Shown here piece after piece: positions 13,978 to 21,679 of a stretch of DNA of 22,947 nt (position 1 is the stretch's first letter; each line of letters begins with the position of its first letter). The stretch covers positions 1 through 22,947 of the IMG/VR virus record IMGVR_UViG_3300036829_000217; one strand, given 5' to 3'. The notes below the pieces were generated by a model. That model had not been told where the DNA came from and did no database searches. It saw only the letters and a list, made by a program, of their open reading frames with translations. A program made the translations under genes and the position numbers. The DNA is from a virus.

Positions 13978-15245
13978 CACTCAGCCCCCTGGAAAACGAT
14001 TTTGGTCCATGCCTTGGGCCTGTTGACTGCAAGACCGAGGCGGAGCTCTGCGAGCAAGGTCAGGATGTTCTGGCGGAACTTCGACGCGTCCGAGTCCGTC
14101 ACGTAGAGGGCCGCACGCTGACGGTCGTACAGAGTGGCTCCGAGCTTGGCGTCGCCTTCAAGGGCGGTGCCGGCGGCGACTGTGTTCGTGTCGACAACGT
14201 TCATGCCCCAAATGCGGGGAGTGAGGTTGTCCTGCACGTTCGGAGTAACTCGCCAGCGGCCGGTGTCGTCGGTCGACAGTTCGACAGTCTCCCAGTCGTC
14301 CGGGTTCAGGATGACGACGTTGGCGGCATATTCGTTGTGACGAACAAGGGTCTTGCCACGACGGAGCGAGATGATCTTTGCCTCGTCGTTGCCGACGCCC
14401 GTGTTGTACGAGTTGATGCCCGACGTGTTCAGGATGCCGACCATGGTGTTCGACGTACCGTCACCGTTGATGATCTGGTTGTCGACCCGGTAGGCCAGAC
14501 CGTAGAAGAGCCGGGTCTGCACAAGACCGCGGAGCTGGGTGTGGTCGTCGAGAGCCTGGCGGGCGATGTCAGTCCAGTGCGCGACCGTCTTGATCGTGTC
14601 GGTCACCAGTTCCCAGGTGTAGGTCGACTCGGGTTTGGTGCCGCCTTCGGCAGTCTCGGCCGCGGTTCCCTGCGGCGTTGAGCTGTTGTCACGGACGTAG
14701 CCGAACGCGTCGCTGGTGGACGGAACCTGCGTGAGCAAGTCGACCAGACCCAAAGGGCGGTCGGCCACCGCCTGGACGATGCCCGGCGTGCGAGGGATTG
14801 GGTCGAGGATGTTGCTGATGCCACCGACACCCGTGATGAGCGACCGGGTGTCCACGCCTTCAACGACCGTTCCGCCCTGCGAGCCTCCGCTCTGGGTGCG
14901 CCGGCCAACACGAGTGGACCGAAACTCCTCCAGGTCTCCCGACTCCATGAAGTAGTCGACAAGGCCCTTGGGGCCCACACGATTTTCAGCGTCCTGGCCG
15001 CCGCCTCGTTGATCACCTGCATCACCAGGGTTCGTGTCACCTGTCGGGGTGGGGCGGTCGAATCCAACGTCGCTAAGGCGAGAGCGGGCCTCATTGGCCT
15101 TAGCTACCTTGCCGTTGTACTCATCGATCTGGGAGCGAACTTCGTCTGCCTCAGCCACCAGGGCGTCGGCATCGTCGTCGGGGCCGAGATTGTCGATGCG
15201 CTCGAGGATGGCGATACGACGGGCTTCAAGTTCTTTGGGGTCCAT
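13977..15245 (-). CDS. Major capsid protein, HK97 fold
   Basis: This 422-residue protein has the HK97 pattern. An N-terminal charged coiled coil (about 1-58) serves as the delta scaffolding domain, followed by a Gly/Asp/Pro-rich linker (60-95). The capsid core then contains GLVDLLTQVPSTSDAFGYVR, the E-loop-like ESTYTWELVTDTIKTVAHWT, the spine helix region and an A-domain with VVILNPDDWETVELSTDDTG. The C-terminus LAELRLGLAVNRPKAWTKIV is typical. The prohead protease encoded two genes upstream should remove the delta domain, probably near residues 110-130. A 178-base gap with a promoter-like sequence precedes it, which suits its high demand. Confidence 0.95.
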   Translation of the reverse strand: MDPKELEARRIAILERIDNLGPDDDADALVAEADEVRSQIDEYNGKVAKANEARSRLSDVGFDRPTPTGDTNPGDAGDQRGGGQDAENRVGPKGLVDYFMESGDLEEFRSTRVGRRTQSGGSQGGTVVEGVDTRSLITGVGGISNILDPIPRTPGIVQAVADRPLGLVDLLTQVPSTSDAFGYVRDNSSTPQGTAAETAEGGTKPESTYTWELVTDTIKTVAHWTDIARQALDDHTQLRGLVQTRLFYGLAYRVDNQIINGDGTSNTMVGILNTSGINSYNTGVGNDEAKIISLRRGKTLVRHNEYAANVVILNPDDWETVELSTDDTGRWRVTPNVQDNLTPRIWGMNVVDTNTVAAGTALEGDAKLGATLYDRQRAALYVTDSDASKFRQNILTLLAELRLGLAVNRPKAWTKIVFQGAE

Positions 15246-15366
15246 CCGTGGATCTCTTTCGGGGAACAGAGAGGCAATAGCCTCAAACGATTACGTTCGT
15301 CTGTTCCACCGTGGGAGTTACCAGGACTGGCTATCCCGACGCAGCGGCGGCACCACTTACACAAGA

Positions 15367-15395
15367 TCTTTAGCACTACGCAATTCACTCGTCAA
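15367..15395 (-). promoter_or_regulatory. Candidate promoter for the major capsid gene
   Basis: In the leftward direction TTGACG (15390-15395) is followed after 17 bases by TAAAGA (15367-15372). The -35 hexamer matches the sigma-70 type consensus in five of six positions; the -10 is weak. It lies about 120 bases before the capsid start, in the only sizeable non-coding gap between the cysteine protease and capsid genes. Confidence 0.35.
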
Positions 15396-15423
15396 GTGAT
15401 TCATCGCGACTGAAAATGACTAA

Positions 15424-16080
15424 CTACCGCACCGCCACGGTCACATCGCCCTGCGCCTGCAACAGCAGATCGAGGTCGTGCCAGCTCATTAGGAATTTTC
15501 CACCCAGAGCCCAATCCGGGCCCCAGCTGTTATAGAACCAGACCGTTTTCATATCGACGTCCAGACCGAACGCCTCGATCTCGTGCCCGCCACGGACTTG
15601 CGAGTGCGACGTCACATGCACTTGACCGGTTCGATCCGGTTTGTCGAATGTGTCTAGCCAGTCGATACCAATGATCACTGGCGTGAGCACCAAAGCTTCA
15701 AGCGCGTGCTGTAGGCCGAAGGCATGGTGGTACGCCGAGATGTACCCGGCTGCCTTGGCTGCCTTGGCCACGGCAAGGCCTGACGATCCTGTGTCGTCCG
15801 GGGGATACGCCCCGGGAATGCCGTCCAGTCGCGTTGCAGCGGAGTACAGCTGGATAGCCGTCTTCTCATCAAAGTTCCACGATGGCTGACGCAGGGGATC
15901 AGTCATCAGTGCGCCGGCCATCGCATTACCCGTGCAATCGCCGAGGTCTTTCTGGTCCCACACTGGCGCGTGACGAACGTGCTTCACCGTTTTGAGGGCG
16001 GGCGCGCGAGCAGCTCTGTACAGCTTGCTGAGGGGATCGTGTTCGACATGGCGACCGAGGCGGAGAACCCGTTCGGTCAT
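15424..16080 (-). CDS. Papain-like (C1 family) cysteine protease
   Basis: This 218-residue protein has the complete papain catalytic set: Gln43 (VWDQKDLGDC), Cys49 (GDCTGNAMAGAL), His166 (VRGGHEIEAFGLD) and Asn184 (FYNSWGPDW), in the family's order and with its NSWG motif. There is no signal peptide and no long propeptide, unlike secreted papains, so it should act in the cell or in the particle. It overlaps the prohead protease stop in an ATGA and precedes the capsid gene. It may process a virion protein, or be packaged and act on the host at infection; neither is shown. Related stand-alone C1-like proteins occur in actinobacteria and their phages. Confidence 0.85.
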   Translation of the reverse strand: MTERVLRLGRHVEHDPLSKLYRAARAPALKTVKHVRHAPVWDQKDLGDCTGNAMAGALMTDPLRQPSWNFDEKTAIQLYSAATRLDGIPGAYPPDDTGSSGLAVAKAAKAAGYISAYHHAFGLQHALEALVLTPVIIGIDWLDTFDKPDRTGQVHVTSHSQVRGGHEIEAFGLDVDMKTVWFYNSWGPDWALGGKFLMSWHDLDLLLQAQGDVTVAVR

Positions 16081-17459
16081 GCGACCTTCACGGAGGCGAG
16101 ACGAAGGGCTGCGGCCTTGCGCTTCAACTCTTGCGCTGAGCGTTCGCCGCCTTCCGGAGGTGGATCCTCCGTACCGAGATGCTCGGGCTTGGTGTCAGCA
16201 ACAGCTTCCTGGCCCTTTCGGGTCTCGCGTGGAGTGTCGGTCGACCGGTCCCCGAGGCCTTCGTCGTCGGTGTCCGCTGGTGTGACCACGAGTTCGAGCT
16301 CGACCTGCGTTGCACTGCCGAGAGTGACGTCCTCACCATCACCGCTGACGACATATGGGAACGAGTAGGTGACGCCGTCATAGTCGTCGTCGACGTAGAT
16401 GGTCGCCACAACGTGATCGGCGAAGGTAGCGACGACGGATACATAGATCCGCTCGGCGTCAGGAAGTTGGTCTTCTGCCCACTCGTCGATAGCCTCTCGC
16501 AGTTCGTCGATGAGCGCTTCATACGACCCTTCGACCGGGTCGATGCTCCGGCGTTCAACTTTGCGCTTGCTCTGGCTTCTGTTCATGATGCCTTCCGCTG
16601 CTCGATTCGACTTATCACCAGGCCAGTGATTTAGCACGTCGTGGTACCACTTCGCCGCCGTAGCCTTGGCTTTCTCCGGCTCTTTGATGTATTTGAGCAA
16701 GTGGTGATACAGAGCGGTCCACGGCTTCGGTTTGCTGAGCCACTTGGCGAGACCCTCACCATGGGTCCAGTAATCGTGTAGCCGATCTGCGTTCGAACCA
16801 GGTACTGCGCGCTTCTCTTGGCCACTACTTGCAGGGATGGGCTCATCAGTGAGGTCGTCGTCAGTCAGCTGGACCGCGTATGCCTCTTCCGGCGATGGGA
16901 CACCGACCTCCTGGTGCGCCAGGTCTGGAGACTTCGCCGGTGTCTTGGTGCCATCTGCCCGCTTCATAAATTCAGCGGCTTTCCGGACTGCGGCGAGCTC
17001 TGCTCCCGGCTGAGAAGCCATGCCGAGCGTGATCTGACTGACCTCCACGAGTTCTGCCTCAGTGATGAGGCTCGAGTCGTTCTTGTCGACGGCACGGCGG
17101 ATGAACCCAACCGACAGCTCCGGCGCTGACCCTGATGCTGCCCGCTTGCGAGCCCGCTGGCCCTCGGGGGTGTCGTCATACGTGCCCTCGATCCACAGGC
17201 CCTTCTCGTCCTCTCGCCAGGTGAAGACCCCGACCGGTTCATCGACGTCGTGCATCCAGAGGTACGCGCGCGTGGTGGGGCCGCCGCCGGCCTCCCACGC
17301 CCCGGGGTTAAAGCGAGTGTTGAAAGAGTCGGTAACGAGGTGCAGATTGGCGTAACCGCTGAAAGTGCCGGGGCCTTCGCCATCGAGACGAGTTTCCAGC
17401 TGGCCAAGAGCGACGCGTCGATATTCAACCTGACCGAGCAATCCTTCAGTAATTGTCAT
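16077..17459 (-). CDS. Prohead (capsid maturation) protease with long C-terminal extension
   Basis: The ATG at 17459 is chosen because GGAGG lies 8 bases upstream; this gives 460 residues. The first 160 are an HK97-type S78 protease: NTRFNPGAW, His70 in YLWMHDVDEPVG, Ser116 in SAPELSVGFI, then AELVEVSQITLGMASQPGAE. It cuts the capsid delta domain and itself during maturation. Beyond this, residues about 223-286 contain RLHDYWTHGEGLAKWLSKP and KWYHDVLNHWPGDKSNR, a module I recognise from actinophage maturation proteases. The following 170 residues are acidic, with a probable coiled coil (ALIDELREAIDEWAEDQL) and a disordered Glu/Pro-rich end, possibly a fused scaffold. It overlaps the cysteine protease gene by four bases. 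Confidence 0.9.
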   Translation of the reverse strand: MTITEGLLGQVEYRRVALGQLETRLDGEGPGTFSGYANLHLVTDSFNTRFNPGAWEAGGGPTTRAYLWMHDVDEPVGVFTWREDEKGLWIEGTYDDTPEGQRARKRAASGSAPELSVGFIRRAVDKNDSSLITEAELVEVSQITLGMASQPGAELAAVRKAAEFMKRADGTKTPAKSPDLAHQEVGVPSPEEAYAVQLTDDDLTDEPIPASSGQEKRAVPGSNADRLHDYWTHGEGLAKWLSKPKPWTALYHHLLKYIKEPEKAKATAAKWYHDVLNHWPGDKSNRAAEGIMNRSQSKRKVERRSIDPVEGSYEALIDELREAIDEWAEDQLPDAERIYVSVVATFADHVVATIYVDDDYDGVTYSFPYVVSGDGEDVTLGSATQVELELVVTPADTDDEGLGDRSTDTPRETRKGQEAVADTKPEHLGTEDPPPEGGERSAQELKRKAAALRLASVKVA

Positions 17460-17557
17460 CGAACGCCCCTCCATGGCCTACTTCTATTCATAGCCTTACA
17501 GGTATACGCCCAGTGTGTGCGGTGCTTCCCAGGGCCAAAGCAAACAACGCATCATTG

Positions 17558-18028
17558 CTACCTCACTGGCTGGACCTCGCCAGCGATGTGTTCGGCGCGA
17601 AAGGCCTCCGCCTGCTCTCGATTTTGAATCGCCTTCGTCGGCGCCGTCTGGACCAGCTCGCCGTCGTAGAACAGCTCCCACCGATCCCGCTGCACACTGT
17701 GCTTCAGCTCGATCGTGTGTTTCTCTTGGCCCCCGGGTTGATCTTCCGAGCCATACAGGATCGTCGGCTTCGGTGCCTGCGGGCCGATGAGCTTGCGAGC
17801 CATGAGTGCCTGCCCAGTGAGGTGCTCATCGAACACCCATCGATCCCGCCCGTCTTCAGTCAACGGGTTGTCCTTGTCACGGCGGTAGGCGTAGCAGCCA
17901 GACTCAACAGAATCAGCCGGGCCGAGGAACACGACATCATCGCCGTTGTCGACGTAACCGTCGTCGCCTCCTCGTCCGTATTGATCGTATGGGCCACCGA
18001 TCAATAGAACTTTCCGTAGCTTCGTCAT
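17558..18028 (-). CDS. Small phage protein with IGGPYD start, unknown function
   Basis: The ATG at 18028 overlaps the HNH stop in an ATGA, giving 156 residues. The N-terminus MTKLRKVLLIGGPYDQYGRG is a strand-loop form seen in many short actinophage head-region proteins. Later it has SGCYAYRRDKDN, then VFDEHLTGQALMARKL, IELKHSVQRDRWELFYDGEL and a charged helical end. No catalytic motif is evident. The 98-base gap after it contains the ribosome-binding site of the prohead protease but no clear promoter. Confidence 0.7.
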   Translation of the reverse strand: MTKLRKVLLIGGPYDQYGRGGDDGYVDNGDDVVFLGPADSVESGCYAYRRDKDNPLTEDGRDRWVFDEHLTGQALMARKLIGPQAPKPTILYGSEDQPGGQEKHTIELKHSVQRDRWELFYDGELVQTAPTKAIQNREQAEAFRAEHIAGEVQPVR

Positions 18029-18624
18029 GCGACGTGTCTCCACGTTTCTCGCCGGACAATTTTCGATGCTGTCTTGTGATCCACTCCGAAGTGACGCGCA
18101 ATTGCACGCAAGCTCACGGATCCCCCGGCATGCATTTGGCGCAACTCTTTCACTCGCTCCTCATCCAGCCTTGCGCTGCCGACCTTGGAACCCACGACGT
18201 AATGCGCCCGGTTTTTCGCGTTCATATCGTCGACGTTCCCCTGATAGCTCCCCAGCTCCAGATGCGACGGCCTCACGCAGGCTGGGTTATCGCAACGGTG
18301 CATAACCAGCGCATACTTAGGCAGCAAAATGCCGTGCGCTAGTTCATAAGACACCCGGTGCGCCCGGAGGGTGGCACCCCTCCCATGGATCAGCCCGTAC
18401 CCGAACTCTGTTTGTTCTCCGTTCCATTCCCAGCACCGCCCTAACTCAGGAACGTGGGTTGGAACTGACCCGGCCTTATCGACCTTCGCCCACAACCGGA
18501 TCTCAATGGGAACAGAACGAGCTACGACCGAGCAGGGTCGACATCGCTTCGCCGTGTAACTGTCCAGCTTTTTCCCGCAGTCGAAGCAAGCGCTTGTTTT
18601 CCAGCTAGCGTTATTCCTTGTCAT
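18025..18624 (-). CDS. HNH endonuclease with zinc-ribbon and helix-turn-helix
   Basis: The frame stays open upstream to a TTG at 18705 that would overlap the previous stop, but the ATG at 18624 follows GGAGG (at short spacing) and the extra residues look non-coding, so 199 residues are preferred. An N-terminal CFDCGK...CRPC pair (about residues 13-31) looks like a zinc ribbon. The core RAHRVSYELAHG, then VMHRCDNPACVRPSHLELG and NVDDMNAKNR, is the HNH_3 homing endonuclease pattern. The C-terminus DEERVKELRQMHAGGSVSLR and IARHFGVDHKTASKIVR is a helix-turn-helix for DNA binding. It is probably a free-standing homing endonuclease inserted in the head module; some HNH proteins near portal genes instead assist packaging. 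Confidence 0.85.
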   Translation of the reverse strand: MTRNNASWKTSACFDCGKKLDSYTAKRCRPCSVVARSVPIEIRLWAKVDKAGSVPTHVPELGRCWEWNGEQTEFGYGLIHGRGATLRAHRVSYELAHGILLPKYALVMHRCDNPACVRPSHLELGSYQGNVDDMNAKNRAHYVVGSKVGSARLDEERVKELRQMHAGGSVSLRAIARHFGVDHKTASKIVRRETWRHVA

Positions 18625-18701
18625 CACCCTCCAACGGTGGTGGCCAAGCCGGGGGCTGTTGAAGCAGTTGCCCGGCCTTTTCTGTCTCACCGCGACGTTA
18701 G

Positions 18702-19241
18702 TCAAGCTTCAAGCTTCTCCACGACGAACGGCGCCCTGACGCCCTTGTTGATGTGCTCAGAGGCAGCGAGCGCCTGGCGGATACGCTCCTCCGGCTTATG
18801 ACTCGTGAGGACATGCAGAGCGCCCTTGGCTACTTCATCACCGCAGCCAATGGCGTCATATCCGTCTGCTGACTCTCCAACTTGGTAGTCCGAGTCGATG
18901 CGAAAAAGTCGGCCCCGGTACCCGACCAAGAACAGGCCACCGCTCTCGACAGAGTCGTGGACCTTCATCAAGCCGTTATCTCGGAAACACTGACGAACGG
19001 CGTCAACGAAGTCACAGACCATGTACTCCTCGACGCTCTGACTTCCGCGCTGTTCAGACACTATGAGCTTGTGGCGAAGAAGCTGACCCTGGCGAACTGA
19101 TCCAGAGTTGCCGAAAATGAAGTCACTGTCGCTCCACACCTTTGCCTCGACATAGGTCATCTGTGTGTAGTGCGTGGAAGCGCACGAATCTGCGCCGATC
19201 CACACAACTCCGTCCTCGGTAAGGCCCGCAACGCAAGTCAC
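18702..19241 (-). CDS. Proteasome beta/HslV-like Ntn hydrolase
   Basis: The GTG at 19241 overlaps the portal stop in a GTGA and encodes MTCVAGLTEDGVVWIGADS. Removal of Met leaves Thr1; Asp17 (GADS) and Lys33 (VEAKVW) then fall at exactly the catalytic positions of proteasome beta and HslV subunits. FIFGNSGSVRQGQLLRH matches the substrate-loop region after Lys33, and YDAIGCGDEVAKGAL matches the HslV IGSGG region. The product is 179 residues, close to HslV length. An upstream in-frame start (19280) would bury the Thr. No ATPase partner is encoded nearby. Placed between portal and capsid protease genes, it may process head proteins, or act as a host-directed peptidase; both are inference. Confidence 0.85.
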   Translation of the reverse strand: MTCVAGLTEDGVVWIGADSCASTHYTQMTYVEAKVWSDSDFIFGNSGSVRQGQLLRHKLIVSEQRGSQSVEEYMVCDFVDAVRQCFRDNGLMKVHDSVESGGLFLVGYRGRLFRIDSDYQVGESADGYDAIGCGDEVAKGALHVLTSHKPEERIRQALAASEHINKGVRAPFVVEKLEA

Positions 19242-21454
19242 GCTGGATCCTCCGAGTGGTAGAGCAGGACGCACCTGCACCCTATGGTTTCTTCGGGTAA
19301 TCCTGCCGGATCACCGGGAAATAGCAGACCATTCGCGAACCGGTCTCGCATCGGCACGGAGACTCCACGGAGTTTCTCGTGAGTAGGGCGAACGCGGTCA
19401 TCTTTCGCCGGAAGCCAGGACTTTGACTTCACAAAGTTCGACTCGCTGGCAGTCAGGAACGATGCGGAGTTATGACCGCTGACCACCTCAGTACGTGCCA
19501 CAAGCTCGGCTCGCCAGGTCTCGAGGTCGGTGAAGCGCTCCTTGAGTCTCTCGGCGAGTTGAGCCGTCCCCTCGCCCTCTTCCACGCCTTCCTTCAGCAC
19601 TTCCTCAGAAATGGCGTCATAAGTGGTCTGAGTGATCTGGCCAGCGAGCACATCAAGACGGTTCTGCATCTCCGTTGTGACGCGCTGAAGGAAGGAGTCG
19701 GTCAGCTCCACGCCCATCGCATCGGCCGTCGAAGATGCCGCTGAGGTCCAGAGGTCATCGAAGCGGCCGATCAACGTCTTCACGGTCTCTTTGACCCAGA
19801 AGACGACGTTGAACAGCGCCGTGGGGTCGAGCTTTGCTCGGTGCTCCGGGGAACCCTGGGCCTTCCGTTGAGCCTTCTCTAGGTTCCGCAACGTCATGGT
19901 GCGCTGCTTGCCGGCCAACTCCACGATGCCCCGAGCGAGCAACTTCTCGTGTCGGTCGTAGGCCCGCTGGACAGCTGCGGGATCGATGGTGATGTTCGGT
20001 GCCGGCTTGTCCGAAGTGAGGACATTCGCTAGCTCGTTAGCAACGTCGGATACCGTGATCGTCTTGGCGGGCAGTTCGAAGATGCCCCGCTGTGCATTGG
20101 TTGGCAGTGGTGCAGGGGCATTGGGATCTGCCGGTGGCGCCGCCACGGACACCTGCGGTGGCGCGTACTGCACTTTCACCCACTCCCGGTACTGACTCAG
20201 CGTCATGTTGTCGCGCTCGTCGCCGAACACCTCAAGATTCACCTTGGCGCGCGCTTCAGCCATCGTGGTGATGTCGGCTTCGTGGGCCTTAATCGTCCGA
20301 TCGTGGAGGCCGTCGATGTTCTCTTGAAGCGCCTGGACCGTGCGCACGTCGAACACTGCACTTAGGGCTACGTCGGGGAACACCTGCCGGTCGATCTCGG
20401 CCTCGACGAGCTCCTTCTTGCCGATCAACAGCCCTGACCACAAGCGGCTCCACGCGGCGTCCTGGTTGTTGAACGTCGACTGGCCGAAGATCAGGTCGAT
20501 CGGAACGCCGAGGGCCAACGCGATGTCCTGGCCGTTGACGCGGTGCGACTCCAGGTAGGACATTTCGGCAGGCGTCAGGCCGATACGGTCGAAGCCTGGT
20601 TTGTCGTCGTCACCGTAAGTGAAAAGAATGCGACCGGCGTTGCGAGCGCCACCGTTCTCGGCTTCCGTCTTGGCCTTGATCTTCTCTGCTTCTTCACGAC
20701 TGCGCTTGCCGAGGCGCATGACGCCGCTGGGACGGGCACCGTTGTCCAACTCACCGAGCTGCCACTCGCGGGCCTTGCGATCCAGCCCGGCCGCCATGCG
20801 AGCAGCTGCACCCGGCGGCATCGGTGCCCACGGCAGCTCGAAGTGCGGATAGCGCACCCACAGCACCTCGCTGGGCAGCAGGTCGACCTCGCCCCATCGG
20901 GTATACGCCCTGTAGCCCAGCAGCCGAGGAGCGATCTTCTCCCGGCTGGTCAACGGCCGCGGGTTGCCATCCTGGTCTAGTGCCCTGTTGGCGAAGACGG
21001 GAACGACCCGGTCCATGATGACGACGAAATCCCCAGGATCACCTTCGCCCGTCGGACCGCGGTCCATATAGACGAACCCTTCGCCCTTCATCTCAAGGCG
21101 GGCCCACATAATCCGCTTCATGGCCACGGCGTTGTCCGTGTCGGAGGAAGCCTTGTTGAACAGGTTGGCTACGGGGTCATCCTCGACGTACTCCTCGCCG
21201 CCGTCGGTTGTCTTCTTGAGCACGAGGTCACGGCCGGCCAGTTCCGTGGCGATTAGGTCGACGCAGCGGTAGATGACCTCACTGGCCTCGAACGCGTTGA
21301 GTTCGGCTGCGGGGTCGAACCCGAGGCGTGCATCACCGGCAAGGTTGATGTGATCAAGACCGATCGACCCCACGCTCTCAGTGAAGAACGTCGAGCGAGT
21401 TTCTGTCTTTGGGCTACGCCGGGACAGGCCCGGAAGCGTGAGGCGTACCGCCAT
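19238..21454 (-). CDS. Portal protein fused to MuF-like minor head protein
   Basis: The product has 738 residues, far longer than a usual portal (about 400-500). Residues about 30-430 are an HK97-type portal: VIYRCVDLIATELAGRDLVL, then EGFVYMDRG, VLWVRYPHFELPWAPMPPG, RVNGQDIALALGVPIDLIFG and NNQDAAWSRLW. A Pro/Ala linker follows (about 431-455), then a helical part. The C-terminus (about 640-735) is MuF-like: RTEVVSGHNSAS, KDDRVRPTHEKLRGVSVPMR and IGCRCVLLYH. The portal forms the DNA gate of the head; MuF proteins are minor head parts ejected or bound at the portal. The fusion is a known variant. A short coupled ORF may precede it (TGATG). Confidence 0.94.
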   Translation of the reverse strand: MAVRLTLPGLSRRSPKTETRSTFFTESVGSIGLDHINLAGDARLGFDPAAELNAFEASEVIYRCVDLIATELAGRDLVLKKTTDGGEEYVEDDPVANLFNKASSDTDNAVAMKRIMWARLEMKGEGFVYMDRGPTGEGDPGDFVVIMDRVVPVFANRALDQDGNPRPLTSREKIAPRLLGYRAYTRWGEVDLLPSEVLWVRYPHFELPWAPMPPGAAARMAAGLDRKAREWQLGELDNGARPSGVMRLGKRSREEAEKIKAKTEAENGGARNAGRILFTYGDDDKPGFDRIGLTPAEMSYLESHRVNGQDIALALGVPIDLIFGQSTFNNQDAAWSRLWSGLLIGKKELVEAEIDRQVFPDVALSAVFDVRTVQALQENIDGLHDRTIKAHEADITTMAEARAKVNLEVFGDERDNMTLSQYREWVKVQYAPPQVSVAAPPADPNAPAPLPTNAQRGIFELPAKTITVSDVANELANVLTSDKPAPNITIDPAAVQRAYDRHEKLLARGIVELAGKQRTMTLRNLEKAQRKAQGSPEHRAKLDPTALFNVVFWVKETVKTLIGRFDDLWTSAASSTADAMGVELTDSFLQRVTTEMQNRLDVLAGQITQTTYDAISEEVLKEGVEEGEGTAQLAERLKERFTDLETWRAELVARTEVVSGHNSASFLTASESNFVKSKSWLPAKDDRVRPTHEKLRGVSVPMRDRFANGLLFPGDPAGLPEETIGCRCVLLYHSEDPA

Positions 21455-21543
21455 CAGGTGTGCTCATGACGGAAAACAGCGATGAGCGCGGTGATCGACA
21501 GTGGTAGCGACAGGAAGGCGGCTATTTCCGCGTAAAGGTTCAC
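21454..21543 (-). CDS. Possible tiny membrane protein coupled to the portal gene
   Basis: A frame ending with TGA at 21454-21456 shares a base with the portal ATG (TGATG), as coupled genes in this cluster do. From a GTG at 21543 it encodes 29 residues, MNLYAEIAAFLSLPLSITAL followed by IAVFRHEHT, a single hydrophobic helix with a basic end. The frame stays open upstream to 21594 (KYAQWVNAWTHAERWV before the GTG), where only a CTG could start. It is too short for firm support. Coding-like content and the overlap argue for it; the weak ribosome-binding site argues against. It could be a tiny membrane or leader peptide. Confidence 0.38.
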   Translation of the reverse strand: MNLYAEIAAFLSLPLSITALIAVFRHEHT

Positions 21544-21679
21544 CCAGCGTTCCGCGTGCGTCCATGCATTTACCCATTGAGCGTACTTCAGCCTTCATAA
21601 ACCCGCTCGTGACCGACCGTTGTCGTTGCTGCTCGTTGTTCACCGACAAGCTAGCTAGCGGCACACCACAATTAGAGCC
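21544..21679. promoter_or_regulatory. Divergent control region between late operon and replication gene
   Basis: This is the only gap from which transcription must leave both ways: left into the portal and right into the primase-polymerase gene. It holds a 10-bp palindrome GCTAGCTAGC at 21650-21659, a possible protein-binding site. I find no convincing -10/-35 pair in either direction, so the promoters may use a phage-specific activator or lie further away. Confidence 0.35.
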
